In this document: positions 26,101 through 37,843 of the stretch, one piece after another
Layout: each line of letters starts with the position of its first letter
Position numbering within the stretch: position 1 is the first letter of the stretch
Source of the DNA: Skeletonema tropicum
Taxonomy: Eukaryota; Bacillariophyta; Thalassiosirophyceae; Thalassiosirales; Thalassiosiraceae
Assembly (NCBI GenBank): GCA_037178625.1
Contig: CM074149.1
Location: 1 to 64,000, forward strand
Direction of reading: 5' to 3'
Length of the DNA stretch: 64,000 nucleotides
Notes under the pieces: generated by a model
What the model saw: only the letters and a program-made list of their open reading frames with translations
Told to the model about the DNA's origin: nothing
The model's database searches: none
Position numbers and translations under genes: made by a program

Positions 26101-29100
26101 TACCTGCTCCTCGAGACCATCTAAGCAGAAGCACCTGTCGGTCTTTGCATCACCGCTTCTTGAAGTCCAAGAGGAGAAGTAGGTGAGATTGTGAGATATG
26201 TGATAGGTTGGGTTGAATGTAAAATATTCTCTACTACGATTGGGGGTTATCAACCCTTGCCCTGTACGAATACCAATGTCAGCTTTGAATTCCTAGCTTT
26301 GCCAGTCCGGATAAGGCAGGTCATCTTGGCCCTCCTGGGTGGCCTCTCTCAAAGAGAGAGGAGACCCAGAGGCGAGATCCTCTCAAATAAATGGAGGTAA
26401 AGAGAACAAGGAGCCATCCAAGTCTCTAGATTCCTGCCCGTCCTGCGTCGCGCAAAGGTCGTAAGATTTCATCACAAAACAAAGGCGTGACGTGTCACGG
26501 CATAAACCCAGGGTCGTGGTGGGTGGGGAAAAACTAATTTCTGTGAGAGATGCAACTGGGTAAGCTGTACGGTCTTTCCCACTGGCACACAGATAATACT
26601 CTAAGCTTCTCCGATGCTGCTGCTGGTCGTTTCAAACAACTTTGATCTCACGGTTGTTGGAAACGCCGAGGCTCCTGCCGATACGTCATCAAGTTGGATC
26701 TTTCGTCGTCTTTCGTCAGGATTCTCGTCATTACCGACTCAGCAACTTCATCATATTGATCCTCGCAATTACCTGCTCCTCGAGACCATCTAAGCAGAAG
26801 CACCTGTCGGTCTTTGCATCACCGCTTCTTGAAGTCCAAGAGGAGAAGTAGGTGAGATTGTGAGATATGTGATAGGTTGGGTTGAATGTAAAATATTCTC
26901 TACTACGATTGGGGGTTATCAACCCTTGCCCTGTACGAATACCAATGTCAGCTTTGAATTCCTAGCTTTGCCAGTCCGGATAAGGCAGGTCATCTTGGCC
27001 CTCCTGGGTGGCCTCTCTCAAAGAGAGAGGAGACCCAGAGGCGAGATCCTCTCAAATAAATGGAGGTAAAGAGAACAAGGAGCCATCCAAGTCTCTAGAT
27101 TCCTGCCCGTCCTGCGTCGCGCAAAGGTCGTAAGATTTCATCACAAAACAAAGGCGTGACGTGTCACGGCATAAACCCAGGGTCGTGGTGGGTGGGGAAA
27201 AACTAATTTCTGTGAGAGATGCAACTGGGTAAGCTGTACGGTCTTTCCCACTGGCACACAGATAATACTCTAAGCTTCTCCGATGCTGCTGCTGGTCGTT
27301 TCAAACAACTTTGATCTCACGGTTGTTGGAAACGCCGAGGCTCCTGCCGATACGTCATCAAGTTGGATCTTTCGTCGTCTTTCGTCAGGATTCTCGTCAT
27401 TACCGACTCAGCAACTTCATCATATTGATCCTCGCAATTACCTGCTCCTCGAGACCATCTAAGCAGAAGCACCTGTCGGTCTTTGCATCACCGCTTCTTG
27501 AAGTCCAAGAGGAGAAGTAGGTGAGATTGTGAGATATGTGATAGGTTGGGTTGAATGTAAAATATTCTCTACTACGATTGGGGGTTATCAACCCTTGCCC
27601 TGTACGAATACCAATGTCAGCTTTGAATTCCTAGCTTTGCCAGTCCGGATAAGGCAGGTCATCTTGGCCCTCCTGGGTGGCCTCTCTCAAAGAGAGAGGA
27701 GACCCAGAGGCGAGATCCTCTCAAATAAATGGAGGTAAAGAGAACAAGGAGCCATCCAAGTCTCTAGATTCCTGCCCGTCCTGCGTCGCGCAAAGGTCGT
27801 AAGATTTCATCACAAAACAAAGGCGTGACGTGTCACGGCATAAACCCAGGGTCGTGGTGGGTGGGGAAAAACTAATTTCTGTGAGAGATGCAACTGGGTA
27901 AGCTGTACGGTCTTTCCCACTGGCACACAGATAATACTCTAAGCTTCTCCGATGCTGCTGCTGGTCGTTTCAAACAACTTTGATCTCACGGTTGTTGGAA
28001 ACGCCGAGGCTCCTGCCGATACGTCATCAAGTTGGATCTTTCGTCGTCTTTCGTCAGGATTCTCGTCATTACCGACTCAGCAACTTCATCATATTGATCC
28101 TCGCAATTACCTGCTCCTCGAGACCATCTAAGCAGAAGCACCTGTCGGTCTTTGCGTCACCGCTTCTTGAAGTCCAAGAGGAGAAGTAGGTGAGATTGTG
28201 AGATATGTGATAGGTTGGGTTGAATGTTAAATATTCTCTACTACGATTGGGGGTTATCAACCCTTGCCCTGTACGAATACCAATGTCAGCTTTGAATTCC
28301 TAGCTTTGCCAGTCCGGATAAGGCAGGTCATCTTGGCCCTCCTGGGTGGCCTCTCTCAAAGAGAGAGGAGACCCAGAGGCGAGATCCTCTCAAATAAAAT
28401 GGAGGTAAAGAGAACAAGGAGCCATCCAAGTCTCTAGATTCCTGCCCGTCCTGCGTCGAGCATAGGTCGTAAGATTTCATCACAAAACAAAGGCGTGACG
28501 TGTCACGGCATAAACCCAGGGTCGTGGTGGGTGGGGAAAAACTAATTTCTGTGAGAGATGCAACTGGGTAAGCTGTACGGTCTTTCCCACTGGCACACAG
28601 ATAATACTCTAAGCTTCTCCGATGCTGCTGCTGGTCGTTTCAAACAACTTTGATCTCACGGTTGTTGGAAACGCCGAGGCTCCTGCCGATACGTCATCAA
28701 GTTGGATCTTTCGTCGTCTTTCGTCAGGATTCTCGTCATTACCGACTCAGCAACTTCATCATATTGATCCTCGCAATTACCTGCTCCTCGAGACCATCTA
28801 AGCAGAAGCACCTGTCGGTCTTTGCATCACCGCTTCTTGAAGTCCAAGAGGAGAAGTAGGTGAGATTGTGAGATATGTGATAGGTTGGGTTGAATGTAAA
28901 ATATTCTCTACTACGATTGGGGGTTATCAACCCTTGCCCTGTACGAATACCAATGTCAGCTTTGAATTCCTAGCTTTGCCAGTCCGGATAAGGCAGGTCA
29001 TCTTGGCCCTCCTGGGTGGCCTCTCTCAAAGAGAGAGGAGACCCAGAGGCGAGATCCTCTCAAATAAATGGAGGTAAAGAGAACAAGGAGCCATCCAAGT

Positions 29101-31997
29101 CTCTAGATTCCTGCCCGTCCTGCGTCGCGCAAAGGTCGTAAGATTTCATCACAAAACAAAGGCGTGACGTGTCACGGCATAAACCCAGGGTCGTGGTGGG
29201 TGGGGAAAAACTAATTTCTGTGAGAGATGCAACTGGGTAAGCTGTACGGTCTTTCCCACTGGCACACAGATAATACTCTAAGCTTCTCCGATGCTGCTGC
29301 TGGTCGTTTCAAACAACTTTGATCTCACGGTTGTTGGAAACGCCGAGGCTCCTGCCGATACGTCATCAAGTTGGATCTTTCGTCGTCTTTCGTCAGGATT
29401 CTCGTCATTACCGACTCAGCAACTTCATCATATTGATCCTCGCAATTACCTGCTCCTCGAGACCATCTAAGCAGAAGCACCTGTCGGTCTTTGCATCACC
29501 GCTTCTTGAAGTCCAAGAGGAGAAGTAGGTGAGATTGTGAGATATGTGATAGGTTGGGTTGAATGTAAAATATTCTCTACTACGATTGGGGGTTATCAAC
29601 CCTTGCCCTGTACGAATACCAATGTCAGCTTTGAATTCCTAGCTTTGCCAGTCCGGATAAGGCAGGTCATCTTGGCCCTCCTGGGTGGCCTCTCTCAAAG
29701 AGAGAGGAGACCCAGAGGCGAGATCCTCTCAAATAAATGGAGGTAAAGAGAACAAGGAGCCATCCAAGTCTCTAGATTCCTGCCCGTCCTGCGTCGCGCA
29801 AAGGTCGTAAGATTTCATCACAAAACAAAGGCGTGACGTGTCACGGCATAAACCCAGGGTCGTGGTGGGTGGGGAAAAACTAATTTCTGTGAGAGATGCA
29901 ACTGGGTAAGCTGTACGGTCTTTCCCACTGGCACACAGATAATACTCTAAGCTTCTCCGATGCTGCTGCTGGTCGTTTCAAACAACTTTGATCTCACGGT
30001 TGTTGGAAACGCCGAGGCTCCTGCCGATACGTCATCAAGTTGGATCTTTCGTCGTCTTTCGTCAGGATTCTCGTCATTACCGACTCAGCAACTTCATCAT
30101 ATTGATCCTCGCAATTACCTGCTCCTCGAGACCATCTAAGCAGAAGCACCTGTCGGTCTTTGCATCACCGCTTCTTGAAGTCCAAGAGGAGAAGTAGGTG
30201 AGATTGTGAGATATGTGATAGGTTGGGTTGAATGTAAAATATTCTCTACTACGATTGGGGGTTATCAACCCTTGCCCTGTACGAATACCAATGTCAGCTT
30301 TGAATTCCTAGCTTTGCCAGTCCGGATAAGGCAGGTCATCTTGGCCCTCCTGGGTGGCCTCTCTCAAAGAGAGAGGAGACCCAGAGGCGAGATCCTCTCA
30401 AATAAATGGAGGTAAAGAGAACAAGGAGCCATCCAAGTCTCTAGATTCCTGCCCGTCCTGCGTCGCGCAAAGGTCGTAAGATTTCATCACAAAACAAAGG
30501 CGTGACGTGTCACGGCATAAACCCAGGGTCGTGGTGGGTGGGGAAAAACTAATTTCTGTGAGAGATGCAACTGGGTAAGCTGTACGGTCTTTCCCACTGG
30601 CACACAGATAATACTCTAAGCTTCTCCGATGCTGCTGCTGGTCGTTTCAAACAACTTTGATCTCACGGTTGTTGGAAACGCCGAGGCTCCTGCCGATACG
30701 TCATCAAGTTGGATCTTTCGTCGTCTTTCGTCAGGATTCTCGTCATTACCGACTCAGCAACTTCATCATATTGATCCTCGCAATTACCTGCTCCTCGAGA
30801 CCATCTAAGCAGAAGCACGTGTCGGTCTTTGCATCACCGCTTCTTGAAGTCCAAGAGGAGAAGTAGGTGAGATTGTGAGATATGTGATAGGTTGGGTTGA
30901 ATGTAAAATATTCTCTACTACGATTGGGGGTTATCAACCCTTGCCCTGTACGAATACCAATGTCAGCTTTGAATTCCTAGCTTTGCCAGTCCGGATAAGG
31001 CAGGTCATCTTGGCCCTCCTGGGTGGCCTCTCTCAAAGAGAGAGGAGACCCAGAGGCGAGATCCTCTCAAATAAATGGAGGTAAAGAGAACAAGGAGCCA
31101 TCCAAGTCTCTAGATTCCTGCCCGTCCTGCGTCGCGCAAAGGTCGTAAGATTTCATCACAAAACAAAGGCGTGACGTGTCACGGCATAAACCCAGGGTCG
31201 TGGTGGGTGGGGAAAAACTAATTTCTGTGAGAGATGCAACTGGGTAAGCTGTACGGTCTTTCCCACTGGCACACAGATAATACTCTAAGCTTCTCCGATG
31301 CTGCTGCTGGTCGTTTCAAACAACTTTGATCTCACGGTTGTTGGAAACGCCGAGGCTCCTGCCGATACGTCATCAAGTTGGATCTTTCGTCGTCTTTCGT
31401 CAGGATTCTCGTCATTACCGACTCAGCAACTTCATCATATTGATCCTCGCAATTACCTGCTCCTCGAGACCATCTAAGCAGAAGCACCTGTCGGTCTTTG
31501 CATCACCGCTTCTTGAAGTCCAAGAGGAGAAGTAGGTGAGATTGTGAGATATGTGATAGGTTGGGTTGAATGTAAAATATTCTCTACTACGATTGGGGGT
31601 TATCAACCCTTGCCCTGTACGAATACCAATGTCAGCTTTGAATTCCTAGCTTTGCCAGTCCGGATAAGGCAGGTCATCTTGGCCCTCCTGGGTGGCCTCT
31701 CTCAAAGAGAGAGGAGACCCAGAGGCGAGATCCTCTCAAATAAATGGAGGTAAAGAGAACAAGGAGCCATCCAAGTCTCTAGATTCCTGCCCGTCCTGCG
31801 TCGCGCAAAGGTCGTAAGATTTCATCACAAAACAAAGGCGTGACGTGTCACGGCATAAACCCCCTCTCGGTGCCCCCTAGAGGGCTTTCGAGAAACGAAG
31901 CATGGCTTTCACTGTAAGACGCAAGTCTGTGTAAACCTGCCTCATCGTAAGCCCGGCTTCTGTCCCCTTTGCTTGTTCCTTCTTCCTCCAGCGTTGA

Positions 31998-32162
31998 CGT
32001 GGTGAGTACCACGTTGAGGAGCTAGAGATCAAACGTGACCTCTACGCCGCGCGAGATGCGCTAGTCAATTCCTTGGTCAAAGCGATGAAGGAAGCAGGCT
32101 CCACTCTCACCAGAGAAGAACCATCTGTGCCTGCGGCCAACCTAACCTTTAACCTCTGGTGA
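31998..32162 (+). pseudogene. C-terminal remnant of a retroelement polyprotein
   Basis: The frame reads EYHVEELEIKRDLYAARDAL and continues to a stop at 32160-32162 just before the polypurine tract. It is rich in Glu/Lys/Arg and helical in character. A stop at 31995-31997 closes it upstream, so only about 54 codons remain and no catalytic domain is present. The position relative to the purine tract is the main reason to regard it as the tail of a polyprotein. Confidence 0.45.
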
Positions 32163-32331
32163 GGGGGGAGGTTGTGATTCCATAATGCAGCGCGATGTAA
32201 ATCGTACACAGAATGCTTAACGTAGGACCAGGCTCTGCTTAACCCGATCTATCGACCTTCATCTGCAATAAAAGAAACAAAGGAACGCTGCAATGTTAGT
32301 ATCCTCGTTCAAAATGATTCCACTCTGCAAA

Positions 32332-32540
32332 GGGATTGGTTCCACTTTTCCTCTACCACAAAACGGTAGTTCAAATTTTCCGCCGCTCCAATTATAAGAT
32401 TCTGTGCAAAACGCAAGATCCAATCCTGCTCAATGCGATTGATTCCACTTTTTCCCTACCACAAAACGGTAGTTCAATTTTCCCGCCGCTTCCATATACA
32501 GATTCTGTGCAAAACGCAGGATCCAATCCTGCTCCTATCT
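32332..32540. repeat. 103-bp direct tandem duplication
   Basis: A segment starting GGGATTGGTTCCAC at 32332 recurs as GCGATTGATTCCAC at 32435 and stays similar to CCAATCCTGCTC at both ends (about 32430 and 32534). Each copy contains CCACAAAACGGTAGTTCAA. It lies in the putative LTR and may be an LTR-internal repeat. Confidence 0.8.
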
Positions 32541-32580
32541 TTGCCCCTCATCTGTCTTTCATCCTCGTTCGTCCAACGAC

Positions 32581-33121
32581 CTGACCGAGAGGAGGTAATT
32601 GTCGGAATTGCTAGAACAACTCTTTGATTTGTTTGCCAGCCAGCCTTGTATTGCTCTACACCCGTCATCGGGATACATGTCACAGCATTATGTCAAGGGA
32701 CCACAGTGATGGATGAGAGACCCTGCCTATGCCCTCGTTCTCACCTTGCCAGTTCTTCCTGAGATCTAGCAATCAAGATTATTTGAGCTTGCGGCGTCGA
32801 TGATATGAGAATGCAGATGAAGATGCGTGATATCAACTAGAGAGGCACGATGTCGTATGATGCACCATGATAATCGTGAAGGGATAGATGTAGATAGAGT
32901 CGTCTGAATTACTCCCTCATTAATAAAGGGACCAACGCATCCTCCTTCATCACTCTGACCCCACAGATAACAATTTGTAGTATCAGATGGCGACTTCATT
33001 CTAATGACCTATGATGCATGCTGCTCTTGAGTTGGCCACCAAACTTGCGTCGATCTATCATCCCAGAGGATGGAGCATACAAGGTGGGGACGCCCTGCTG
33101 TACATAAATTTGCCTACTCAC
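32581..33121. other. No gene seen
   Basis: Apart from short stop-ridden frames on both strands I see nothing here: no tRNA, no paired inverted ends and no long repeat. Confidence 0.5.
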
Positions 33122-33225
33122 AAAGAAGGATGCACACGTAGGATAATGAGTCATTTGTCAATCTCATAGACCTCCTAAGTAAACATTGTATGAGTGCTGA
33201 GATTGTACAATAAGGCGGATGAGTA

Positions 33226-33507
33226 TCAACCTACTTCCGTAGCAACATACACCGTAGGTGATCCACCCCCCTCCGGAGCCCCCCATGCAATTCCTGCCCT
33301 GCAGTACACGAGAGCAGGCAGGATTTGATAGGGCACATCGCTCTCACGGACGCTATTGATCAAATAGTGAAGTCCACACTTGGCGTTACCGTACAGTTCC
33401 ACACCGTCTTGGTATACCGTGGAGTAGCAGTGGACTAATAGATCATCCACCTTCAAACCCTGCACGAGAGCGCGAGGACCAACTACTCTCAATGGCGGTA
33501 GCAACAC
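33226..33507 (-). pseudogene. Decayed coding segment, copy 1 of a tandem pair
   Basis: The minus-strand frame contains LPPLRVVGPRALVQ, then LLVHCYSTVYQDGVELYGN and AKCGLHYLI, and ends with a Gly/Pro-rich tail. The second copy 440 bp away reads almost the same for its first 55 or so residues. I do not recognise the family. No start context or partner exon is convincing, so this is probably one exon of a dead or duplicated gene. Confidence 0.35.
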
Positions 33508-33642
33508 CCAGTCCTCGTCTCTTTACACAGGTGGAAGAAGAGCTGTGACTCCTCCTCAACGAAAGAAGGATGCACACGTAGAAATACTGAGTCATATGTC
33601 AGTGACATAGATCTCCAAAGTATACATTGTAGAGTGCTGAGA

Positions 33643-33960
33643 TTAAAAGAGGCGGTTGAGTATCAACCTACTTCCGTAGCAACACACACCGTAGGTGACC
33701 AAACCCCCCCGGCGCCCCAATACAATTCCTGGCCTGCAGTACACGAGAGCAGGCAGGATTTCTAGAGCACATCGCTCTACGAAAAATATGATCAAATAGT
33801 GAAGTCCACACTTGGCGTTACCGTACAGTTCCACACCGTCTTGGTATACCGTGGAGTAGCGGTGGACTAATAGATCACCCACCTTCAAAATCTGCACGAG
33901 AGCGCGAGGACCAACTACTCTCAATGGCGGTAGCGACACCCAGTCCTCGTCTCTATGCAC
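33643..33960 (-). pseudogene. Decayed coding segment, copy 2 of a tandem pair
   Basis: It matches copy 1 from LPPLRVVGPRALVQ to AKCGLHYLI with a few amino-acid changes (G to I, D to G, C to R in the aligned part). It then loses the shared frame because of indels near 33780 and 33710. An upstream MHRDEDWVS segment is present here. The downstream frame disagreement between copies argues that at least one is broken. Function unknown. Confidence 0.35.
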
Positions 33961-33998
33961 AGGTGGAAAGAAGAGCCCTTTTCGATGACTCCCCCACG

Positions 33999-35189
33999 AT
34001 GGATGGAGGTTGGGCGGTGTGACGGCTCAATGCTCGAAGAAGGTGACCACATTGCCACAATATGAATTTATATAAATCGATTTTGCAAAAAATTGGATGT
34101 TGATGTTGTGTATGTAATGAATTGTCATCAATATTTATTCACCAACAGATGAAATGGTGATTCATAGAGAGGCCCAATATCAACTATCACACACTCATGC
34201 ATTAAGTATTTACTCCTGTTGATCGTTGAGATAGTGCTATCTCCGTTGTAGATAAACTATGCAGTTCCAAACCGCATGATGTCATCGAAGATTCACCACA
34301 TTAATCAGTTCCATACACAAAAAGAGGGCCCGCTACTAGCTTTAGGGCGGTACAATAGTGGGACCCCGGAAAATTAGACCTCTCATCCTCTTGTATACGA
34401 AAGCACCATGGTAGAAGACGAATGGATTGAACACGTCCGTCTTGCATCAAAAAGAAGCAAGTAACCGTGTAGTATGCACATGTTCGTCAGCAGCATCTTC
34501 CCCCGAAAATAGGTAAGCTGGCGTAGGCAACCCTCTCACTATGTGACCGGGTTGTTGCTTCCGTGGAGGACAGATTGGTAGGGCAACTGCTGAAGAACTC
34601 GTTGGTATATGCATAAGACGTGGTGGAAGGGTAGCATATATATCTTCCACAAAAGATAGACCGTGACAAGCTGCACCTGATATACAACTTGGCTGGAGAT
34701 CTATCCGGCAATGACTAACACTCCAGCTCGATGGAGAACTTCCTATGATGATGCCCCCTCTAGAGCGGCATCTGTTCTCCCCCATAAAATTATGAAATAC
34801 TCCTAGGTATTTGACTGATTGACGAACATGACTGTTTTATATCGCAAATCGATCGATACAACATCCATCATCCGTCCCCCATCAGCAAAGTTGATGGTGG
34901 AACACCCCAGCATAGCAAATTGCTAGAGGGCATTCCCCTATCTGATTTAGTTGGGCGGAGGGACCAGTAAAACCAACCCCCCCCCCCCCGGCACCCCCGA
35001 AGGGACACCGGATGTTGAATACGAGACGACACAGCAGAAGATTACTCACCTCCAGCGGGAGGAACCACAGACGCCGATGAAGAAGAAGGATAATCCTTGG
35101 AGGTCATCGGGAGAGGCTTTCGAAGACATGGTGGCGTAGATGCTGCTGGAGGAGGATCGAAGGTCGGCAAAAAGCGGTAACACTCAAAG
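33999..35189. other. No convincing gene; G/C homopolymer at 34978
   Basis: AT-rich stretches (34040-34320) alternate with short frames on both strands. The longest, on the minus strand at 34447-34785, has no recognisable motif and a competing frame. A run of 13 C at about 34977-34989 sits inside a Pro-rich plus frame with no ATG. I see no inverted ends that would mark this as one transposon. Confidence 0.4.
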
Positions 35190-35368
35190 AAAACTAATTT
35201 CTGTGAGAGATGCAACTGGGTAAGCTGTACGGTCTTTCCCACTGGCACACAGATAATACTCTAAGCTTCTCCGATGCTGCTGCTGGTCGTTTCAAACAAC
35301 TTTGATCTCGCGGTTGTTGGAAACGCCGAGGCTCCTGCCGATACGTCATCAAGTTGGATCTTTCGTCG
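35190..35368 (+). repeat. Orphan 179-bp fragment of the 669-bp satellite
   Basis: From AAAACTAATTTCTGTGAGAG to TTGGATCTTTCGTCG the sequence matches the satellite unit with a single substitution (CTCACGG to CTCGCGG). The array ends at 31863 in CATAAACCC, and this fragment resumes about 22 bases further along the unit. The 3.3 kb between them therefore looks like an insertion, with a small loss, into what was once the last unit. The alternative is that the fragment is the seed from which the array grew. Confidence 0.9.
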
Positions 35369-35782
35369 ACATACCATCACTGAGTTTCGTTAACATAAGA
35401 GAGGCTTTACAACAGGCAAAAGGCTGATGAACAGGCCTTTTTGATAGGTACCTTTCACCGATGAGACGTTCTCAATTTGAAAGTGATGAATTATACTAGT
35501 TCCGATGTGAACTGAGACATGGTAAAGTTGTTCAGGGAAAGCACACAAAACAAGCAACCGGGGTTGCTCCGAGATGTCCAACTTTGATGTGCGGTAAATG
35601 TCTTTGTGTTAAGCTAAGCAATATTTGTGAAGTGTTCAGGTTGCGTGCAGGCTACTCACTCTACGATCTACATCTCGGCTGGAAGGGCAGGCAGCTTCTC
35701 TGTTGCCCTGCATTGTATCATAATAATTCATCAGCAGACAATCACGCCACTATCAAGTACTTCTACCAATCATTCACCGAAG
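35369..35782. other. Upstream region of gene A, no separate gene seen
   Basis: Short frames only. The stretch just before 35783 (CATTCACCGAAG) could be the 5' untranslated leader of the next gene. A longer frame runs into that gene from 35627, but the downstream ATG gives the more protein-like reading. Confidence 0.4.
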
Positions 35783-37477
35783 ATGACAAACGACCAGGAA
35801 GATCCTCGCATACTCATGCGCTCGCTATCAATAGTCTTGAACGGTAAGTAACCAACTGGTGCAAGAGTATAAGAAAATTGTGCTTGTAATCGTTGTTTTG
35901 TGGAGTTCATATCTTATGAATGATTATATCAACTTCTTCGTACTGCCACCACAGACCCAAACGCAGAATGGAAAGATATCCGATCTGCCATGAAGGCAAA
36001 AACGCATGGACTCAAGTGCAGCACTAATCTTGCCATCTTCAATGCTTCCTGCTCTGGAGGCGTTGGGCCTGGTGATAATGATAACACTGCTGAGCTTATC
36101 AAACAAGGAGAAGGGAGCAGGAGAACACCGGTAGAAGTAGAAAGCTACAGCAGCAATCGACGTCCTTCTCGCAGAGCTAGCCGCCTTGTATCTAGAAAAC
36201 GTTCCTCACTCCGATGGTCGGCCAGAAGTTCCTCTGCCAGTCTTCAATCATCCTTCAACATCGATGATTCCGCCACTTCAATTTTAAGAGGCTCTGTGAA
36301 CATGATGGATTTTGGTGTTAGCCAACGCTGTTTGGCAGTTCTAGACGAGAGTCTACGAGGTTGTGCGCTAGATGATGATACTCGAAGCTGTGCTTCCTTG
36401 GATGAGTTGGACCAGTTGAAAGAAGAGTTTGAGTTTGATAACTCTGACGAAGAGGGAAGAGGAAGAGAGCCTGTAGGTAACCTCGACGGATCAATTCGAT
36501 CGGAAGGAGATTTGGATAATTATGTGAATTCTTATGATGGATTCATGAATTGGCCTTCAACCCCTCAGGAGAAAGAAGTTGGTGGATCTACTCTGAACGA
36601 TCCTTCTAGAGAAGATGAAGAAGGGAATAATAGGTCACAAACGTCCCAAGAGATCAGCAGCAGCCGACGACCATCTCGACGTAGTGTCCGCCGCCAATCA
36701 AGACGACACGGATCACACCGATTGTCAGGTAGAAGTTCCGCCGGCAGTCTTGGTTCATCCTTCAGCTTCACTGATTCACTCATCTCTGAATCTGGTTTCA
36801 TGGGTTGGCCATCTGCTGCTCAACAAGAAGCTGCTCGTGATTTGAATGAGGATGGAGCTGATGCCAATGATACTATTCAAGAGGAGCATGCTGAAATGAA
36901 GAGAGAAGAAGAAGAGTGGCACATCGAGGATTACGAGAAAAGTACAGATGATTCAGGTCCTATCCAGCACTGTCTGAGTGAGGGCAGTAGTGGCTCTAGT
37001 GCATTTGCCAAAACGTTCCAACTCTTTGCTCGAGTGCCTATTAGTAATAGGCGTGCCTCGAATGCCTCGTCTGATCCTTGTCTGGATGGCACGATGGACA
37101 TGCTTAAGATCAAGCGGATGCTGCTCAGCGCCAAAAATAAGGAGCAGGGCGTGGACGTGGAAGAAGCGGAAGAGAATGACGACGAAAAAAAGCGTGGTGG
37201 CTCCAAGACCCTGATAAGCATGTTCCAGCAAAGCTTGGCAGCGGAAATGGATGAAGTTACCGTCGAAAAAAATAGCGAACCTTTGCCAATAGCCAGCATG
37301 AATGATGGTGATAATGAACCGACTAGACGCAGGACTCGAGAAGATGCAATCTGGATGCGACATAATAGCATTATCCACGACGACCCTGATGTATACAAAA
37401 AGCTGTATGCCCAACCTCCCAGTGAGGCAATGCCTCGGCAGAGTTTGAATATTTTTGGAAGGCCAAATAAGAAGTGA
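35783..37477 (+). CDS. Gene A: Ser/Arg- and acid-rich two-exon protein, 527 aa, unknown function
   Basis: Exon 1 (35783-35843) encodes MTNDQEDPRILMRSLSIVLN. A 111-bp intron starts GTAAGT and ends CCACCACAG (35844-35954). Exon 2 continues in frame as DPNAEWKDIRSAMKAKTHGL to a stop at 37475-37477. The protein has two copies of a basic Ser/Arg module (RRPSRRASRLVSRKRSS and RRPSRRSVRRQSRRHGS, each followed by a short stretch like SSASLQSSF or SAGSLGSSF) separated by Asp/Glu-rich sequence. The RRxS-like sites resemble basophilic-kinase targets. No enzyme domain or membrane segment is visible, and I do not recognise the family. The first 70 bp of exon 2 and the end of the intron are nearly duplicated at 43019-43142, where they are read in a different frame. 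Exon 1 could start further upstream. Confidence 0.7.
35908..36025 (+). repeat. Duplicated intron-end/exon-start segment, copy 1
   Basis: This matches 43019-43142 closely: the shared text includes ATCAACTTCTTCGTACTGCC and runs to CAAGTGCAGCACT. A few 1-2 bp differences lie in the intron part. Similarity stops abruptly at 36025. Confidence 0.92.
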
Positions 37478-37843
37478 GTTATGGCAGGGATTGTACTGAT
37501 GTTGTGGCGTGGGCGTGGGTGGTGGCTCGGATGAATTATCTATGCTTTCGCGTAACGTGGGAGTATCAATTATTAGTTCCTCTGTAGTCTGTAGACAGAG
37601 TCATAGTAAAGTGTCATTCTATCATCAGGCGGGTCATTGGGGCAACAGGCTTGTGTTTCTGAATCTGAAAATGGTTCACACTTGTGTTTTTGATATTCTG
37701 AAACGGTTCACACTTGTGTTTTTCTGCGGACGCGTGTTGTGTGTTGTTTATGATTATGAAGAGATAAAGACAACATTTGCTGTTGCTGGTTTTAACTAAT
37801 CTAGACTAATCTGTAGCTTTAGCTCCGACAAGAAAACACATCC
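37478..37843. other. Gap between gene A and the retrotransposon ORF1
   Basis: The segment contains the 3' flank of gene A and presumably the 5' end and leader of the retrotransposon. GGTTCACACTTGTGTTTTT occurs twice (37673 and 37706). I cannot fix the element's 5' end. Confidence 0.5.

Larger units (their letters stand above)
1..31863. repeat. 669-bp satellite array, about 47.5 copies, open at left edge
   Basis: The same 669-bp unit repeats head to tail from base 1 to 31863, where it breaks off after the string CACGGCATAAACCC. Equivalent points recur at 719, 1388, 2057, 2726 and so on with a spacing of 669, and most copies are identical apart from one or two bases. Each unit carries one EcoRI, one HindIII and one XhoI site, a strong hairpin (see 194-228) and a variable site just before TGTCGG. 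No unit holds an open frame above about 90 codons, and the longer ones start at TTG or arise by indels, so I treat the array as non-coding satellite. I looked for 5S rRNA, U-snRNA and tRNA signatures and saw none. The left edge of the array is outside the window. Confidence 0.97.
31864..32580 (+). mobile_element. 3' end of an LTR retrotransposon (coding tail, purine tract, LTR)
   Basis: An open frame ending at 32162 is followed at once by a purine-rich run (GAGGGGGGAGG, 32161-32171) and then TTGTGATTCCATAATGC. This is the usual order of polyprotein stop, polypurine tract and 3' LTR. The LTR candidate runs from about 32172 to about 32576. Its far end is uncertain because I cannot see the partner LTR. 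Copia-like elements are common in diatoms, but superfamily assignment is inference. It lies exactly at the point where the satellite is interrupted. Confidence 0.5.
33122..33998. repeat. 440-bp direct tandem duplication
   Basis: The sequence starting AAAGAAGGATGCACACGTAG at 33122 recurs at 33562. Both copies run through CTTGGCGTTACCGTACAG and end near GACGAGG/GGTGGAAG-type sequence around 33535 and 33970. The copies differ by scattered substitutions and small indels, so the duplication is not recent. Each copy contains an open minus-strand frame (next two entries). Confidence 0.85.

Noticed and set aside
1..31863. Dozens of 60-94 codon frames repeated on both strands of the array
   Set aside because: They start mostly at TTG, overlap each other on both strands, and differ between units through frame-changing indels. 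They are by-products of the repeat.
1..31863. Possible rDNA, 5S or snRNA gene array
   Set aside because: I could not find 5S internal promoter sequence, U1/U2/U5/U6 cores or tRNA boxes in the unit.
34447..34785. 112-codon minus-strand ORF
   Set aside because: Two competing frames, no motif, low-complexity cysteine/serine content; not supportable as a gene.
35390..35581. 63-codon minus-strand ORF
   Set aside because: Starts at TTG, no homologous look, and lies in the probable leader region of gene A.
36565..37414. Long minus-strand frames opposite gene A
   Set aside because: They are antisense shadows of a Ser/Glu/Arg-rich coding exon and lack their own start context.
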